This document shows positions 33,480-41,906 of a DNA stretch of 64,000 nt, in pieces; the stretch's first letter is position 1, and every line of letters starts with the position of its first letter. The notes beneath the pieces were generated by a model. That model was not told the DNA's origin and searched no databases. It saw only the letters and a program-made list of their open reading frames with translations. This DNA comes from Haloprofundus halobius (GTDB taxonomy: Archaea > Halobacteriota > Halobacteria > Halobacteriales > Haloferacaceae), in contig NZ_CP083666.1 of NCBI RefSeq assembly GCF_020097835.1, forward strand, positions 434,001 through 498,000, read 5' to 3'. The position numbers and the translations under genes are program-made.

Positions 33480-34430
33480 CTACTCGGTGGTGGTTCGATA
33501 CCACGGTCCGCTGGCCCGCCGAGGGTGTTCGCCTGCGAGGACGGTTTCGGTAGCGTACGTCTCGGCCTCTGTCGGTGTCAACTCCTCCGACCAGGGCACT
33601 CGTTCGTCGCCCGTGCTTGCACCGGGTCCGCGGTTGTCGTACTCGGCGAACGTGACCGTCTCCTCGGCCTCCGGACGGGACCAGTTGTGCCACCCGGCCG
33701 GGTGAACGTGCGAACCCAGACGGCACCGGACGAACGCGACGTGCGCGTGGTTTCTCCACGGTCGGCCGAGGTACACGTCGGAGACCTCCGGATCGGCGGT
33801 CAAGGCACACTCCCTGAAGACGTACCCGTACGGTTCGCTCGGGGGCGTTGAGGCCGCCGTGACGTACGAATCGGCTTTCGAGTGGATGTCACAGCGCTCG
33901 AAGACGGCGGTGGCGCCTCCGAAGACGAAGTCGGTCGTCCCCTCGACGTGGCACTCGCGGAAGTACTGTCGGGCCCCCTCGCCGGCGGCGTAGACGGTGT
34001 CTTGATTCCCGACGAACCGACAGTTCTCGAACACGGCTCGGTCGGCCTCCACGTGTAGCGCGACGGCCGGTCCCCGATCCGGCCCGGCGGCGTTTCGCAC
34101 CGTCAAGTTACGCGCGCGGAAGCCGTTCCCGCACACCTTCAGCGTGTACGTGAAGAATGTACTGTTACGTCCTCTCTCGATCGTGTCGAAGTGGTCGTCG
34201 TACGTCAGTACCGGGTTCGCTTGGCTCTCTCCGATCAAGCTGATCTTCGGGTTCCACGAGGGGATCCGTACCTTCTCGTCGTAGACACCGTCCGCGACGA
34301 AGATCGTGATCCGCTCGCCGGGGAACGCCTTCGCCCCGTCGATGGCCGCCTGGACGCTCTCGTAGTCGCCGCGTCCGCTCTCGTCGACGACGTAGTCGTA
34401 TCCCTCTCCGTCACCTGCTGGCATTCGCAT
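33480..34430 (-). CDS. pectinesterase family protein
   Basis: A right-handed beta-helix carbohydrate esterase (CE8), about 316 residues, that demethylates pectin. Catalytic elements: GNQDTVYA (Gln and first Asp), GTTDFVFGGATAVFERC (second Asp), and YLGRPWRNHAHVAF (Arg and Trp). An N-terminal DYESVQAAIDGA and ERITIFVADGVYDEKV fit the family. There is no signal peptide, so the enzyme may act inside the cell on imported oligomers or be exported by an unseen route. I chose ATG 34430 with a Shine-Dalgarno-like GGTGGAG upstream; GTG 34445 is an alternative. It is followed upstream on the same strand by an esterase gene. Confidence 0.9.
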   Translation of the reverse strand: MRMPAGDGEGYDYVVDESGRGDYESVQAAIDGAKAFPGERITIFVADGVYDEKVRIPSWNPKISLIGESQANPVLTYDDHFDTIERGRNSTFFTYTLKVCGNGFRARNLTVRNAAGPDRGPAVALHVEADRAVFENCRFVGNQDTVYAAGEGARQYFRECHVEGTTDFVFGGATAVFERCDIHSKADSYVTAASTPPSEPYGYVFRECALTADPEVSDVYLGRPWRNHAHVAFVRCRLGSHVHPAGWHNWSRPEAEETVTFAEYDNRGPGASTGDERVPWSEELTPTEAETYATETVLAGEHPRRASGPWYRTTTE

Positions 34431-34616
34431 GATTCCACTCTCCACCCGCTCGTATGCTCTTCGGCTCGGTTTCGAGGTCCGCCGAACGAGACACGTGAGT
34501 TCGTTCCGGCGAGCTGGTTCGCTCTCGGCGCGGAGTCCGACCTCGAATCCCCTCCCGGTGGGCGCGAACCAGGCACCAGGCGACGCCGGACCCGACCTCG
34601 GAGTGGCCGAGAGACG

Positions 34617-35702
34617 CTACAGGTGTTCGTCGACGAACGGCCAGACGCCGTCGGCGTAGTAGCGATGGCCCCCCTCGCCGACGACGAGTTCGCACCGCTC
34701 GGGCGCGTTCGCGGCCCCGTAAATCTCCGAGAGCCGCTCGAACGACCGTTCGACGCCCTCGACCGGGAAGATCTGATCCCGCCGTCCGGCGACGGCGACG
34801 AACGGCCGGGGGGCGACGAGACCGGCCACGTCCCACATCTCTCCCAGTTCGAGGACGCCGGGTAGGTAGTTGCACTCGCAGTGGTCGACCGCCGCGATGG
34901 ACGCCTCGAACGTGCAGAAGTACGACGACGGCGCAACGACGTCGATTCGGTCGTCGACCGCCGCGGCGAACAGGGCGACAGCGCCGCCGCCGGAGTGACC
35001 GGTCAGCGCGATTCGGTCGGCGTCGAAGTCGTCTCGGCGTTCGACGAAGTCGACGAGTCGCGTCACGTCCCAGACGCGGTCACCGAGGAGCGACCGACCG
35101 AACAGCTGCGCGTGCAACTGCATGGTGTGACAGGTGCGGTATCCTCGCGCCTCGTCGGCGGGGTTCGACAGTTCGCCCAGCCCGCGCATGTCCGGTGCGA
35201 GCGCCGCGTATCCCCGTTCGACCGCCTGTACCGCCACGTCGCGTTCGTCCTCGTCGATCTGCCGCCGGTGTTCTTCGGAGTCCGCCCGGCCCACGACCAG
35301 GTCCTTCCCCGCATCGCCGTGACCGTGCGCGACGAGCACTACGGGATACGGCGGCTCGACATCGGCGGGCACGAGGAGGTAGAACGGAACCCGGAGCCCC
35401 GTCTCCGTTCGAATGGTCCACCGCTGACGTTCGAAGCCGCCGCACCGTTCGCTCTCGGTTCGCTCCGGGGTCGGATCCGGGACGCCGGCGTCCGCGATGG
35501 CGTCGTGACCGAGGACGCGCTGGAGGTCCGCGCGAAACGCCGTCTGCCACTTTCGAAACGTCTCGCCGGTCTGCCCGTCGAAGCCGTGCCGACGCTCGTG
35601 GTCGCGAAACAGTCGCGCCGTCCACCGCGCCGGGTCGAACTGCTGGTGGTCCGTCTCGTCTCGGGGATGGTGGTCCGTCTCGTCTCGGGGGTGGTGGTCC
35701 AT
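34617..35702 (-). CDS. alpha/beta hydrolase (acetyl xylan esterase-like)
   Basis: A 361-residue serine esterase of the large acetyl-xylan-esterase/dienelactone-hydrolase-like group (Abhydrolase_7 pattern). The oxyanion-side strand PYPVVLVAHGHGDAGKD, nucleophile elbow ALTGHSGGGAVALF, acid AGRRDQIF and catalytic His in EGGHRYY are all visible. A helical N-terminal cap precedes the fold. The first 24 residues are an eight-residue tandem repeat (MDHHPRDE and DHHPRDET units) encoded by three 24-base copies. No signal peptide. Together with the neighbouring pectinesterase and SGNH gene it suggests removal of ester groups from plant cell-wall polysaccharide. Confidence 0.85.
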   Translation of the reverse strand: MDHHPRDETDHHPRDETDHQQFDPARWTARLFRDHERRHGFDGQTGETFRKWQTAFRADLQRVLGHDAIADAGVPDPTPERTESERCGGFERQRWTIRTETGLRVPFYLLVPADVEPPYPVVLVAHGHGDAGKDLVVGRADSEEHRRQIDEDERDVAVQAVERGYAALAPDMRGLGELSNPADEARGYRTCHTMQLHAQLFGRSLLGDRVWDVTRLVDFVERRDDFDADRIALTGHSGGGAVALFAAAVDDRIDVVAPSSYFCTFEASIAAVDHCECNYLPGVLELGEMWDVAGLVAPRPFVAVAGRRDQIFPVEGVERSFERLSEIYGAANAPERCELVVGEGGHRYYADGVWPFVDEHL

Positions 35703-35717
35703 CTCGTCTCTGGGTGC
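35646..35717 (-). repeat. three 24-base tandem repeats at an esterase 5' end
   Basis: GGTGGTCC recurs at 35646, 35670 and 35694, each heading a 24-base unit that contains TCTCGTCTC; the units are nearly identical. In the esterase frame they code for an eight-residue His/Asp-rich repeat right after the start, so copy number would change only the N-terminus. Confidence 0.7.
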
Positions 35718-35911
35718 GACGGCGGCCGGGCTAATGAGTGTGTACGAGTGCAAACGAGTGTGTCGCACGAGTAGAGGTGAGCGTGCGTCCCAGCACAAGT
35801 CCGAGTCACCGGTCGAGTACTGGTGGAGAGACGTGCGGACGGTCCGAGTCGAGAGCCGGTCAGTTCCGCCACGGTCCGTAGTTTGATGCCCGCCGCCGGC
35901 GGCGACGAATC

Positions 35912-36940
35912 ATGCAGACGGACGACATCCAGTTTCACAACGTCGGTGCGCTCGTTCCGATCGAAGACGGCGACGGTCGCGTGCTCCAACGCGTTCCCGA
36001 GGCAGTCAGGAACGAACTCAACGAGGGGGCGAGGTCGCGGATGCGACACCCCGCGGGCGTCGAACTCAGGTTCGTCCCCGAGGACTCGGTCGAACTGACG
36101 CTCTCGGTCCAGCCGGGCGGAAGCGCTGACAGCGAGACGGTCCGAGTATTCTGGGGATCGATACAGGGGTACGACGAGTTCGAGATTGGTGCGGAACCCC
36201 GGACCGTCGAGGTGTCGATGCCCGAGAAGCTGACCCGGTTGAGACCGTCCGCCGCGTCGGCGTCCGCCTTCGACCCGCGGGTCTGTCGCGTCTGTCTCCC
36301 CGGGGAACACCGAAGCGGCTACACGGTCTACCACGGCGCCGAGGGGGCGCGTCGACCGCCGACCGAGGCCGAACTGCCGGATCGCCGCTATCTCGCCTAC
36401 GGGACCTCGATTACCGAGGGCGAAGCGGTACTTGGAGAGCACCTAACCTACGTGAACCAGACGGCCCACCGACTGGGCGCCGATCTCCTCAACCTCGGGT
36501 CGTGCGGCACCGCCTACTGCGACGAGGCGATGGCGGACCACATCGCCGCGCGCGACGACTGGGACGTGGCGACGCTCTCCGTCTCCGTGAACATGGTCGG
36601 AACGTTCTCCGCGGAGACCTTCCGTGACCGGGCGACGTACCTCGTCGACACCGTCGCGGGCGCGCATCCGGACAAATCCGTTGTCTGCCTCACGCTCTTC
36701 CGCAACGCGCGCGACGTCGTCGCGGACCACGAGGAGGCCGACGCCTGCGAGCGGTTCAGGGAGGTGCTCCGTGACGTCGTCGCCGCGTCGCCGCACGCCA
36801 ACGTCCACCTCCTCGAAGGGCCGGAACTGCTCCCGAGTGTCGATGGTCTCACTACCGACCTCGTCCACCCCGGAGATCTCGCGATGACGACGATAGCCGA
36901 CCGGCTGGCCGACGAACTGACGCCGCTCCTCGATCGGTGA
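35912..36940 (+). CDS. SGNH/GDSL-type hydrolase
   Basis: A 342-residue two-part esterase. Residues 1-145 form a beta-rich N-terminal domain; the SGNH hydrolase follows, with block I as YLAYGTSITEG (Ser nucleophile), block II LNLGSCGTAYCDEAMADHIA (Gly), block III VSVNMVGTFSAETF (Asn) and block V DLVHPGDLAM (Asp/His). The arrangement resembles carbohydrate acetylesterases. No signal peptide. It is divergent from the alpha/beta esterase, with a shared promoter region of about 210 bases, supporting joint regulation. Confidence 0.87.
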   Translation: MQTDDIQFHNVGALVPIEDGDGRVLQRVPEAVRNELNEGARSRMRHPAGVELRFVPEDSVELTLSVQPGGSADSETVRVFWGSIQGYDEFEIGAEPRTVEVSMPEKLTRLRPSAASASAFDPRVCRVCLPGEHRSGYTVYHGAEGARRPPTEAELPDRRYLAYGTSITEGEAVLGEHLTYVNQTAHRLGADLLNLGSCGTAYCDEAMADHIAARDDWDVATLSVSVNMVGTFSAETFRDRATYLVDTVAGAHPDKSVVCLTLFRNARDVVADHEEADACERFREVLRDVVAASPHANVHLLEGPELLPSVDGLTTDLVHPGDLAMTTIADRLADELTPLLDR

Positions 36941-36989
36941 GGTCGCCCACGCTCCGAACCTCCCGTACCGACCACGTCGGTACTGACTC

Positions 36990-37062
36990 GCGACCGATGA
37001 TGACGGCACCGCTCCGAGCGGAGCGGCACTCGGCGGTGACGAACCCTCTGCGTGCAGCGGCC
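36990..37062 (+). repeat. diverged direct repeat B flanking the esterase cluster
   Basis: Partner of the repeat at 33288-33361. It starts GCGACCGATGATGACGGCAC and ends near GTGCAGCGGCC. The two copies bracket about 3.6 kb holding the pectinesterase, esterase and SGNH genes, which could mark an insertion or duplication boundary. Confidence 0.55.
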
Positions 37063-37285
37063 CATCCATCGCCGAGAGTCGACTCACCATCTACGGACCT
37101 TCTTTCCACCGATCTCGCATCGACGAGAGCGTCGGGTCCCAACTCTCGATAGCAGCCGTTTCGAGGGACGACCGTCGCGGGACTAGTGGACGAATCCGCC
37201 CGACGGTACTTCTGGGCGTCGACCGCCTGCGTATACAGGCCCATCGCTGATTGAATCGCGTACGCAACACGCACGTAGACGCACG

Positions 37286-37783
37286 ATGACAACTAACTCG
37301 ATAGACGAACTCTTCGTCGAAGGACTGCAGGAACTGTACTACGCCGAAAAACGACTCGTCGATGCGCTCGAGACGCTTGCCGACCAGACGACCGACGACA
37401 CCGCCAGTCAGGCGTTCGCGGAGCACCGCGACGAGACGACGGAACACGTGGAGCGGCTGGAGCGGGTGTTCGAGCAGATCGGCAAGGAACCGCAGGAGAG
37501 AGAAGAGCAGGTCGTGAAGGCGCTGATAGACGAGCACGAACAGTTCGCTGAGGAGAACGAGGGTCAGGACGACGTGCTCGACCGATACAACATGAGCGTC
37601 GGGCAGAAGACCGAACACTACGAGATCGCCGCGTACGGGAACCTCACCTCGCTGGCCGGGAAGACCGGCCACGACGAGGCGGCCGACGTATTGGCCGAGA
37701 CGCTCCGCGAGGAAGAGCAAGCGCTCGAAGAGGTCACGCAGGCGACCGAGCAGTTCGACCAGCAGGAGATCGCGGGCGACTGA
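37286..37783 (+). CDS. DUF892 ferritin-like protein (YciF family)
   Basis: A 165-residue all-helical protein of the DUF892 group, ferritin-like four-helix bundles often induced by stress. Conserved Glu/His positions that could bind a di-metal centre are seen in LQELYYAEKRLVDAL, HRDETTEHVERLERVF, TEHYEIAAYGNLTSLA and ETLREEEQALEEVT. No signal or membrane segment; very acidic. It is transcribed alone. Role in metal storage or oxidative/osmotic stress is by family only. Confidence 0.88.
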   Translation: MTTNSIDELFVEGLQELYYAEKRLVDALETLADQTTDDTASQAFAEHRDETTEHVERLERVFEQIGKEPQEREEQVVKALIDEHEQFAEENEGQDDVLDRYNMSVGQKTEHYEIAAYGNLTSLAGKTGHDEAADVLAETLREEEQALEEVTQATEQFDQQEIAGD

Positions 37784-38280
37784 TTCTGCGACCGATGCTC
37801 GGCGGTCGTCTCGACGTGCCGTAACCGCGTCGCCCGCGACGCGGTGACCGCCGAGGCCGACTTTCGCGCGCTGTCAGCGATGCAGACGGACTGTCGTCAT
37901 CTACTGTCCAAGGAACTACTTGCTCTTCGTCCAAGTGGAATCGGACAGGCAGTACGGGAACGACGTTTCGTGAGATTTCTCGCAATCTCGGTTCTTCTCC
38001 GTGTGACCGTAGACGCCCAGCCAAGGGTGTTGGAATCTAGGTCGGACACTCCGTTCACCGTCTACCCGGGCTTCGCCCGCGCGAAGTGGAAAGACGAGAA
38101 CCGGGGATACCACGGAAGTTATCGCTCGAGGTGTCGAACCGGAACTGTCTCGGCGCAGAACGAACGATGTGGTCGATAGACCATCGAAAGATGATGTGAA
38201 TAGACATTCGTATACTGAGTACGCTGTTTTAGGGACGAATGACAACTCTTATCCGTGAGCTCGGACTCGATTGAATTGCA
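37784..38280. other. long spacer before the cold-shock gene
   Basis: About 500 bases without a credible gene. The last 130 bases are AT-rich and hold the cold-shock promoter. A small hairpin TGGTC-GATA-GACCA lies at about 38166-38179. Nothing else stands out. Confidence 0.4.
38247..38254 (+). promoter_or_regulatory. TATA-like element of the cold-shock gene
   Basis: TCTTATCC is centred about 30 bases before ATG 38281, so the message has little or no 5' leader, unlike bacterial cspA with its long regulatory leader. Confidence 0.5.
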
Positions 38281-38475
38281 ATGGCAAACGGTAAGGTTGA
38301 TTTCTTCAACGACACTGGCGGCTACGGTTTCATTTCGACGGACGACTCTGACGACGACGTGTTCTTCCACATGGAAGACGTTGGCGGCGAGGATCTGACG
38401 GAAGGTACCGAGATCGAGTTCGACATCGAACAGGCCCCGAAAGGCCCGCGCGCGACGAACGTCGTTCGTAACTAA
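38281..38475 (+). CDS. cspA: cold shock protein
   Basis: A 64-residue single cold-shock domain, the usual length. RNP1 is GGYGFISTDD and RNP2 is DVFFHMEDV, with the start MANGKVDFFNDTGGYGF; the surface is much more acidic than in bacteria. It binds single-stranded RNA or DNA as a chaperone. Codon choice includes more A/T in the first codons than neighbours, which may help initiation. Monocistronic with its own promoter. Confidence 0.95.
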   Translation: MANGKVDFFNDTGGYGFISTDDSDDDVFFHMEDVGGEDLTEGTEIEFDIEQAPKGPRATNVVRN

Positions 38476-38666
38476 CGAGAGCTTCGCGCCGTCGAGAGAC
38501 GGTACGACGTGACTTCGTTTCTTCAGAAACTCACAGTCGGGGAGCGACCGCTCCGCGCAGCTGTCTCGATACGAATCGCCGATATCGAAACTTCAGCGGC
38601 GCGACCGACCCCGATGAGGACGTTCGACACCGACCGCTTTTCCCGTAGACGACGGTACTCGAGACG

Positions 38667-38957
38667 ATGAGCGACGACAGCGACACCGACGACGCTCCGG
38701 AGTTCGAGCGCGTGAAGAGACAGGCGGCCGACGCCGTCACCGACAGCGACGTAGTGTCGGTTTACGTCGGCCTCGTCGGCGACGACGGCGACAACGAGTT
38801 CTACTTCGCCAACGACGTCGACGAGGAGCGACTACAGGAGATGGCCAGCCAGCAACTCGGTATGCTGACCCGCGTCCTCGCCGAGCAGTCGGACGCGAGC
38901 ATCGAACAGATCACGGAACGCGCCGCCGAGGCGGCCGAGCAGATGAACGTGCGGTGA
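38667..38957 (+). CDS. small acidic haloarchaeal protein of unknown function
   Basis: A 96-residue soluble, strongly acidic protein (starts MSDDSDTDDAPEFERV, ends AAEAAEQMNVR). The pattern is a beta hairpin (VVSVYVGLVGDDGDNEFYFAND) between helices. I do not recognise the family. A TATA-like CTTTTCC lies about 30 bases before the ATG, supporting an independently transcribed real gene. Convergent with the spermidine-synthase-like gene. Confidence 0.7.
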   Translation: MSDDSDTDDAPEFERVKRQAADAVTDSDVVSVYVGLVGDDGDNEFYFANDVDEERLQEMASQQLGMLTRVLAEQSDASIEQITERAAEAAEQMNVR

Positions 38958-38999
38958 GAGACGGCGCAGTACCCGTCGTCGGGGCGGCTCGGTACTGAC

Positions 39000-40658
39000 C
39001 TACTGCTTTCGGGCCGGGGCAGCGACTAGTGGCGTCTGTGACGTCTGAGCACCGAGCGCGTACGACTCTGGCTCGCTCGGTGCGACTAGAGACCCCGCCG
39101 TCTCGTTCGACGACCCCGACTCGTTCGACTGCTGAATCACGTACCGCTGGCCGACCATCGGGTCGAGCAGACTGTCGACGGGCGCGCGGTCGTCGCGCAG
39201 CACCGGCACGTCGCCGGTCCGGGTCGTCCGCTGGTAGTTCCGTATCTCGCTGTCGAGGTCGATGCCGATGTCGCGTCGCTCGTTCCGCGCGAGCAACTGC
39301 TCTTCGGTGACGACCGACTCGTTCTTCGTCGCGACGACCTCGATGTTCTGAACGACGCTCCCGCTCGCCGTCGGGAAACTGTACACCTGCGGATACACCT
39401 GTGACATCGTCTTGTACTCGGCGCGGTAGAACTTCGACGCCGGACCGGTGGGCGCGGAGATGACGTTCGCGAAGAGGATGCCGTCCTCGGAGAGTCGGCT
39501 GTCCGCGAGCCGCATGAACTCCTCGGTGGTCAACTCGAACGGCACCTTGTCCTTCTGGTACGCGTCGAGGACGATGAGGTCGTACGTCTCGTTCGTCTCC
39601 TGAAGATACTGCCGTCCGCCCGTGTTGTAGATGTTCAGCTTCTCGGACTCCTCGACGTCGAAGTACTCCTTCGACGCGTCGATGACCTCGGGGTCTATCT
39701 CGGCCACGTCGACGGTGACGTCGTACTCCTCGGCGAAGTGTTTCGGGCCGGTGAACCCGCCGCCGCCGATGAACAGCACGCGGTCGACGTCGTCGTTCAT
39801 CAGAAGCGGCAGGTGGAAGTACCGCGTGTAGTCGAAGACGTGGCGGTCGGGGTCGCTCTTGTCCATCGCGCTGTGTCGCTGACCGTCGAGGTACAGCGTC
39901 CGGGTGTCGCCGAGGTCGACGACCTGTAGTTCCTGATACGGCGTCTGCGTCTCGTAGACGACGCGGCCCTCGACAGAGAGTCCGGCCGCCCCGCTTCCGA
40001 CCGCGGCGACGAGGAGCACGACGACGAAGCCGCTGGCAACCATCTGGTCACGGTCGATACCGGGACGCGAGAGGACGAGTGCCGTCCCCACCGAGAGCAG
40101 GCCGAAGACGAGCGCTATCTGCTCGACGCCCAGCGACGGGATGAGAAAGTACGTCGTCGCGAACGCTCCGACGATGCTCCCGATGGTCCCGAGCGCGTAG
40201 ACGTGCCCCGACGCTTCCCCCAACCCCTCTTTCGCGGAGAGTTCGGCAGCGTACGGGCTGACGTAACCGAGCAGATACGTCGGCGGCCCGAACAACAGCG
40301 TGATGGCTGGGAGCGACGCGAACCGGCTGGGAAGCGGGAACCCGGAGGTCGCCCGCAACAGCAGGTCGCCGAGGAAGATGAGTCCCGCGACGTACGCCGC
40401 CGTGAGGAGAAACACTCGCGCCATGCGGTCGTTCGTCGCCTGCCGGGCCGCGAGTTTGCCACCGCGGTGGTAACCGTAGCTGAGCGCGGCCAGAAAGACA
40501 CCGATGATGCTCCCCCACGTGTAGATGCTGCTGCCGAACTGCGGCGCGATCATCCGTCCGGCGAGAATCTCCAGCCCCATGCTGGCGACGCCGGAGACGA
40601 ACACCGCCAGTTCCGGTTTCGTTAGCCGGAGGGCGTCGAGGGAGCGGGTCGTGCTCAT
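39000..40658 (-). CDS. membrane-anchored spermidine synthase-like protein
   Basis: A 552-residue fusion. The N-terminal 230 residues hold about seven transmembrane helices (ELAVFVSGVASMGLEILAGRMIAPQFGSS onward, MFS-like as in bacterial fused spermidine synthases). Residues 250-480 form a Rossmann methyltransferase/aminopropyltransferase-like domain: VLFIGGGGFTGPKHF, VAEIDPEVIDASKEYF, LIVLDAYQKDKVPFELTTEEFM. The D-x-A/Y-Q region differs from authentic spermidine synthases (DSTDP), so aminopropyl transfer is not assured. The tail is Ser/Glu-rich. Start at ATG 40658 is fixed by a TATA-like element 28 bases upstream. Confidence 0.85.
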   Translation of the reverse strand: MSTTRSLDALRLTKPELAVFVSGVASMGLEILAGRMIAPQFGSSIYTWGSIIGVFLAALSYGYHRGGKLAARQATNDRMARVFLLTAAYVAGLIFLGDLLLRATSGFPLPSRFASLPAITLLFGPPTYLLGYVSPYAAELSAKEGLGEASGHVYALGTIGSIVGAFATTYFLIPSLGVEQIALVFGLLSVGTALVLSRPGIDRDQMVASGFVVVLLVAAVGSGAAGLSVEGRVVYETQTPYQELQVVDLGDTRTLYLDGQRHSAMDKSDPDRHVFDYTRYFHLPLLMNDDVDRVLFIGGGGFTGPKHFAEEYDVTVDVAEIDPEVIDASKEYFDVEESEKLNIYNTGGRQYLQETNETYDLIVLDAYQKDKVPFELTTEEFMRLADSRLSEDGILFANVISAPTGPASKFYRAEYKTMSQVYPQVYSFPTASGSVVQNIEVVATKNESVVTEEQLLARNERRDIGIDLDSEIRNYQRTTRTGDVPVLRDDRAPVDSLLDPMVGQRYVIQQSNESGSSNETAGSLVAPSEPESYALGAQTSQTPLVAAPARKQ

Positions 40659-40683
40659 GACGCATCGAAAGGAGCGCGTCGCC

Positions 40684-40689
40684 ATAACT
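40684..40689 (-). promoter_or_regulatory. TATA-like element of the spermidine synthase-like gene
   Basis: Minus strand AGTTATGG centred about 28 bases before ATG 40658; indicates leaderless transcription. The divergent gene begins at 40755, so both promoters share under 100 bases. Confidence 0.5.
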
Positions 40690-40754
40690 GTTGGACGCTC
40701 GCGGGCCGCCGGTCGACCCCCGCGCTTACCTCCCGCGAGACTGTATACACCCCG

Positions 40755-41873
40755 ATGACCGACGACCCCGACACGTTCGAGACGCTCTCGACACTCCTCG
40801 CCGACCTGTCCGACAGTCGCCGCGCAGCGGTCGACAGCGCCGTCGATGAAGCGACCGGCGTCGACGACCTGCGAGACCGACTGACCGCCATCGCCGCGGG
40901 CGAGACCGGCCCCTCCGCGGACGTTTCACTTGACGACGACGAGGTGGAGGCAGTGCCGGTGACGACCGAACCTGCCGACGCCGACGGCGCGGTCGACCGG
41001 CTCCAATCGAGAGTCGGGGGACTCCGAGACCGAGTCGCGAGCGGACTCGACGCCGTCGGATCCGCCGACGCGGAAGCCGACGAGACGACCGGCGCCGTCG
41101 ACGCTGATGTCGGAACGGACGAGCGGGCTGTCGCATCCGAGAGCGACGCCGATACTACCGGCGACGACCTTCCGGTTCCGGCGTCCGGACCCACGACGAA
41201 CCCGCTCGCTCGCGTTCGAGGGCGGGCAGCGTCGGGCGTGACCGACCTGAAGCACACGGTCCGAAACGCCGACCCGAAGCAGGCCGCGCTGTGGGGGCTC
41301 GCCACCGGTGCGACGCTGGCGAATCCGGCTATCGCCGCGAGCTACTCGACGGCCGTGTTGCTCTCGGGAGCGGTACTCGGCGGCGGTGCCGTCGGCGCCT
41401 ACGCCAGCAGTCACGAGGAGACCGTCTTCGACGACCTCGACCCGCTGGAGATGATCCGTCAGTCCCGCGGGATGGCGGCGGCCAACGCCCATCGGACGAA
41501 CGTGAACGGTCGCGCGCTCGGGAGTCTGCTCGGCGCGTCGACGTACCTCGCCGAGTCGCTGACGCCCGAGGAGTACGCCCATTGGCTCGCGGACGTCGAC
41601 GCCGACCTCGTCGCGCGTGGGGCCGAACTGGGTGCCGAGTACGCCGTCGACCGCGAGGAACTCGGCCTCGGGACGCCCCGGTCCGGGGCGGCGCTGGGTG
41701 GCGGATTCGGTCTCGTCTACGGGTTGGCGACCGGAGCCGCCGACGGAAACGGCGACAGCGATGACGTACTGCGCGAACTGCTCGACGAGGACCTCTACGA
41801 CGAGTACAGCCGATCCCTCGACGAGAAAGAAGAGAGAGACGATAGAGACGAAAGAGACGAGAGCGAACGGTAA
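40755..41873 (+). CDS. haloarchaeal protein of unknown function with central membrane hairpin
   Basis: A 372-residue protein I cannot assign. The first 160 residues are acidic and Ala/Asp/Thr-rich; QAALWGLATGATLANPAIAASYSTAVLLSGAVLGGGAVGAY at about 176-216 makes a hydrophobic hairpin; residues 225-320 are helical and conserved-looking (LDPLEMIRQSRGMAAANAHRTN, LTPEEYAHWLADVDADLVARGAELGAEYAVD); the end is a run of Glu/Arg/Asp. Divergent from the spermidine synthase-like gene and convergent with the ROK gene. Confidence 0.7.
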   Translation: MTDDPDTFETLSTLLADLSDSRRAAVDSAVDEATGVDDLRDRLTAIAAGETGPSADVSLDDDEVEAVPVTTEPADADGAVDRLQSRVGGLRDRVASGLDAVGSADAEADETTGAVDADVGTDERAVASESDADTTGDDLPVPASGPTTNPLARVRGRAASGVTDLKHTVRNADPKQAALWGLATGATLANPAIAASYSTAVLLSGAVLGGGAVGAYASSHEETVFDDLDPLEMIRQSRGMAAANAHRTNVNGRALGSLLGASTYLAESLTPEEYAHWLADVDADLVARGAELGAEYAVDREELGLGTPRSGAALGGGFGLVYGLATGAADGNGDSDDVLRELLDEDLYDEYSRSLDEKEERDDRDERDESER

Positions 41874-41906
41874 GCGGCGTGCCCGGTTCGACCGGCGTCG
41901 TCGGGC

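Noticed and set aside
38166-38179. Perfect small hairpin TGGTC-GATA-GACCA upstream of the cold-shock gene
   Set aside because: Too short and isolated, 70 bases before the TATA element; not enough to call a regulatory site.
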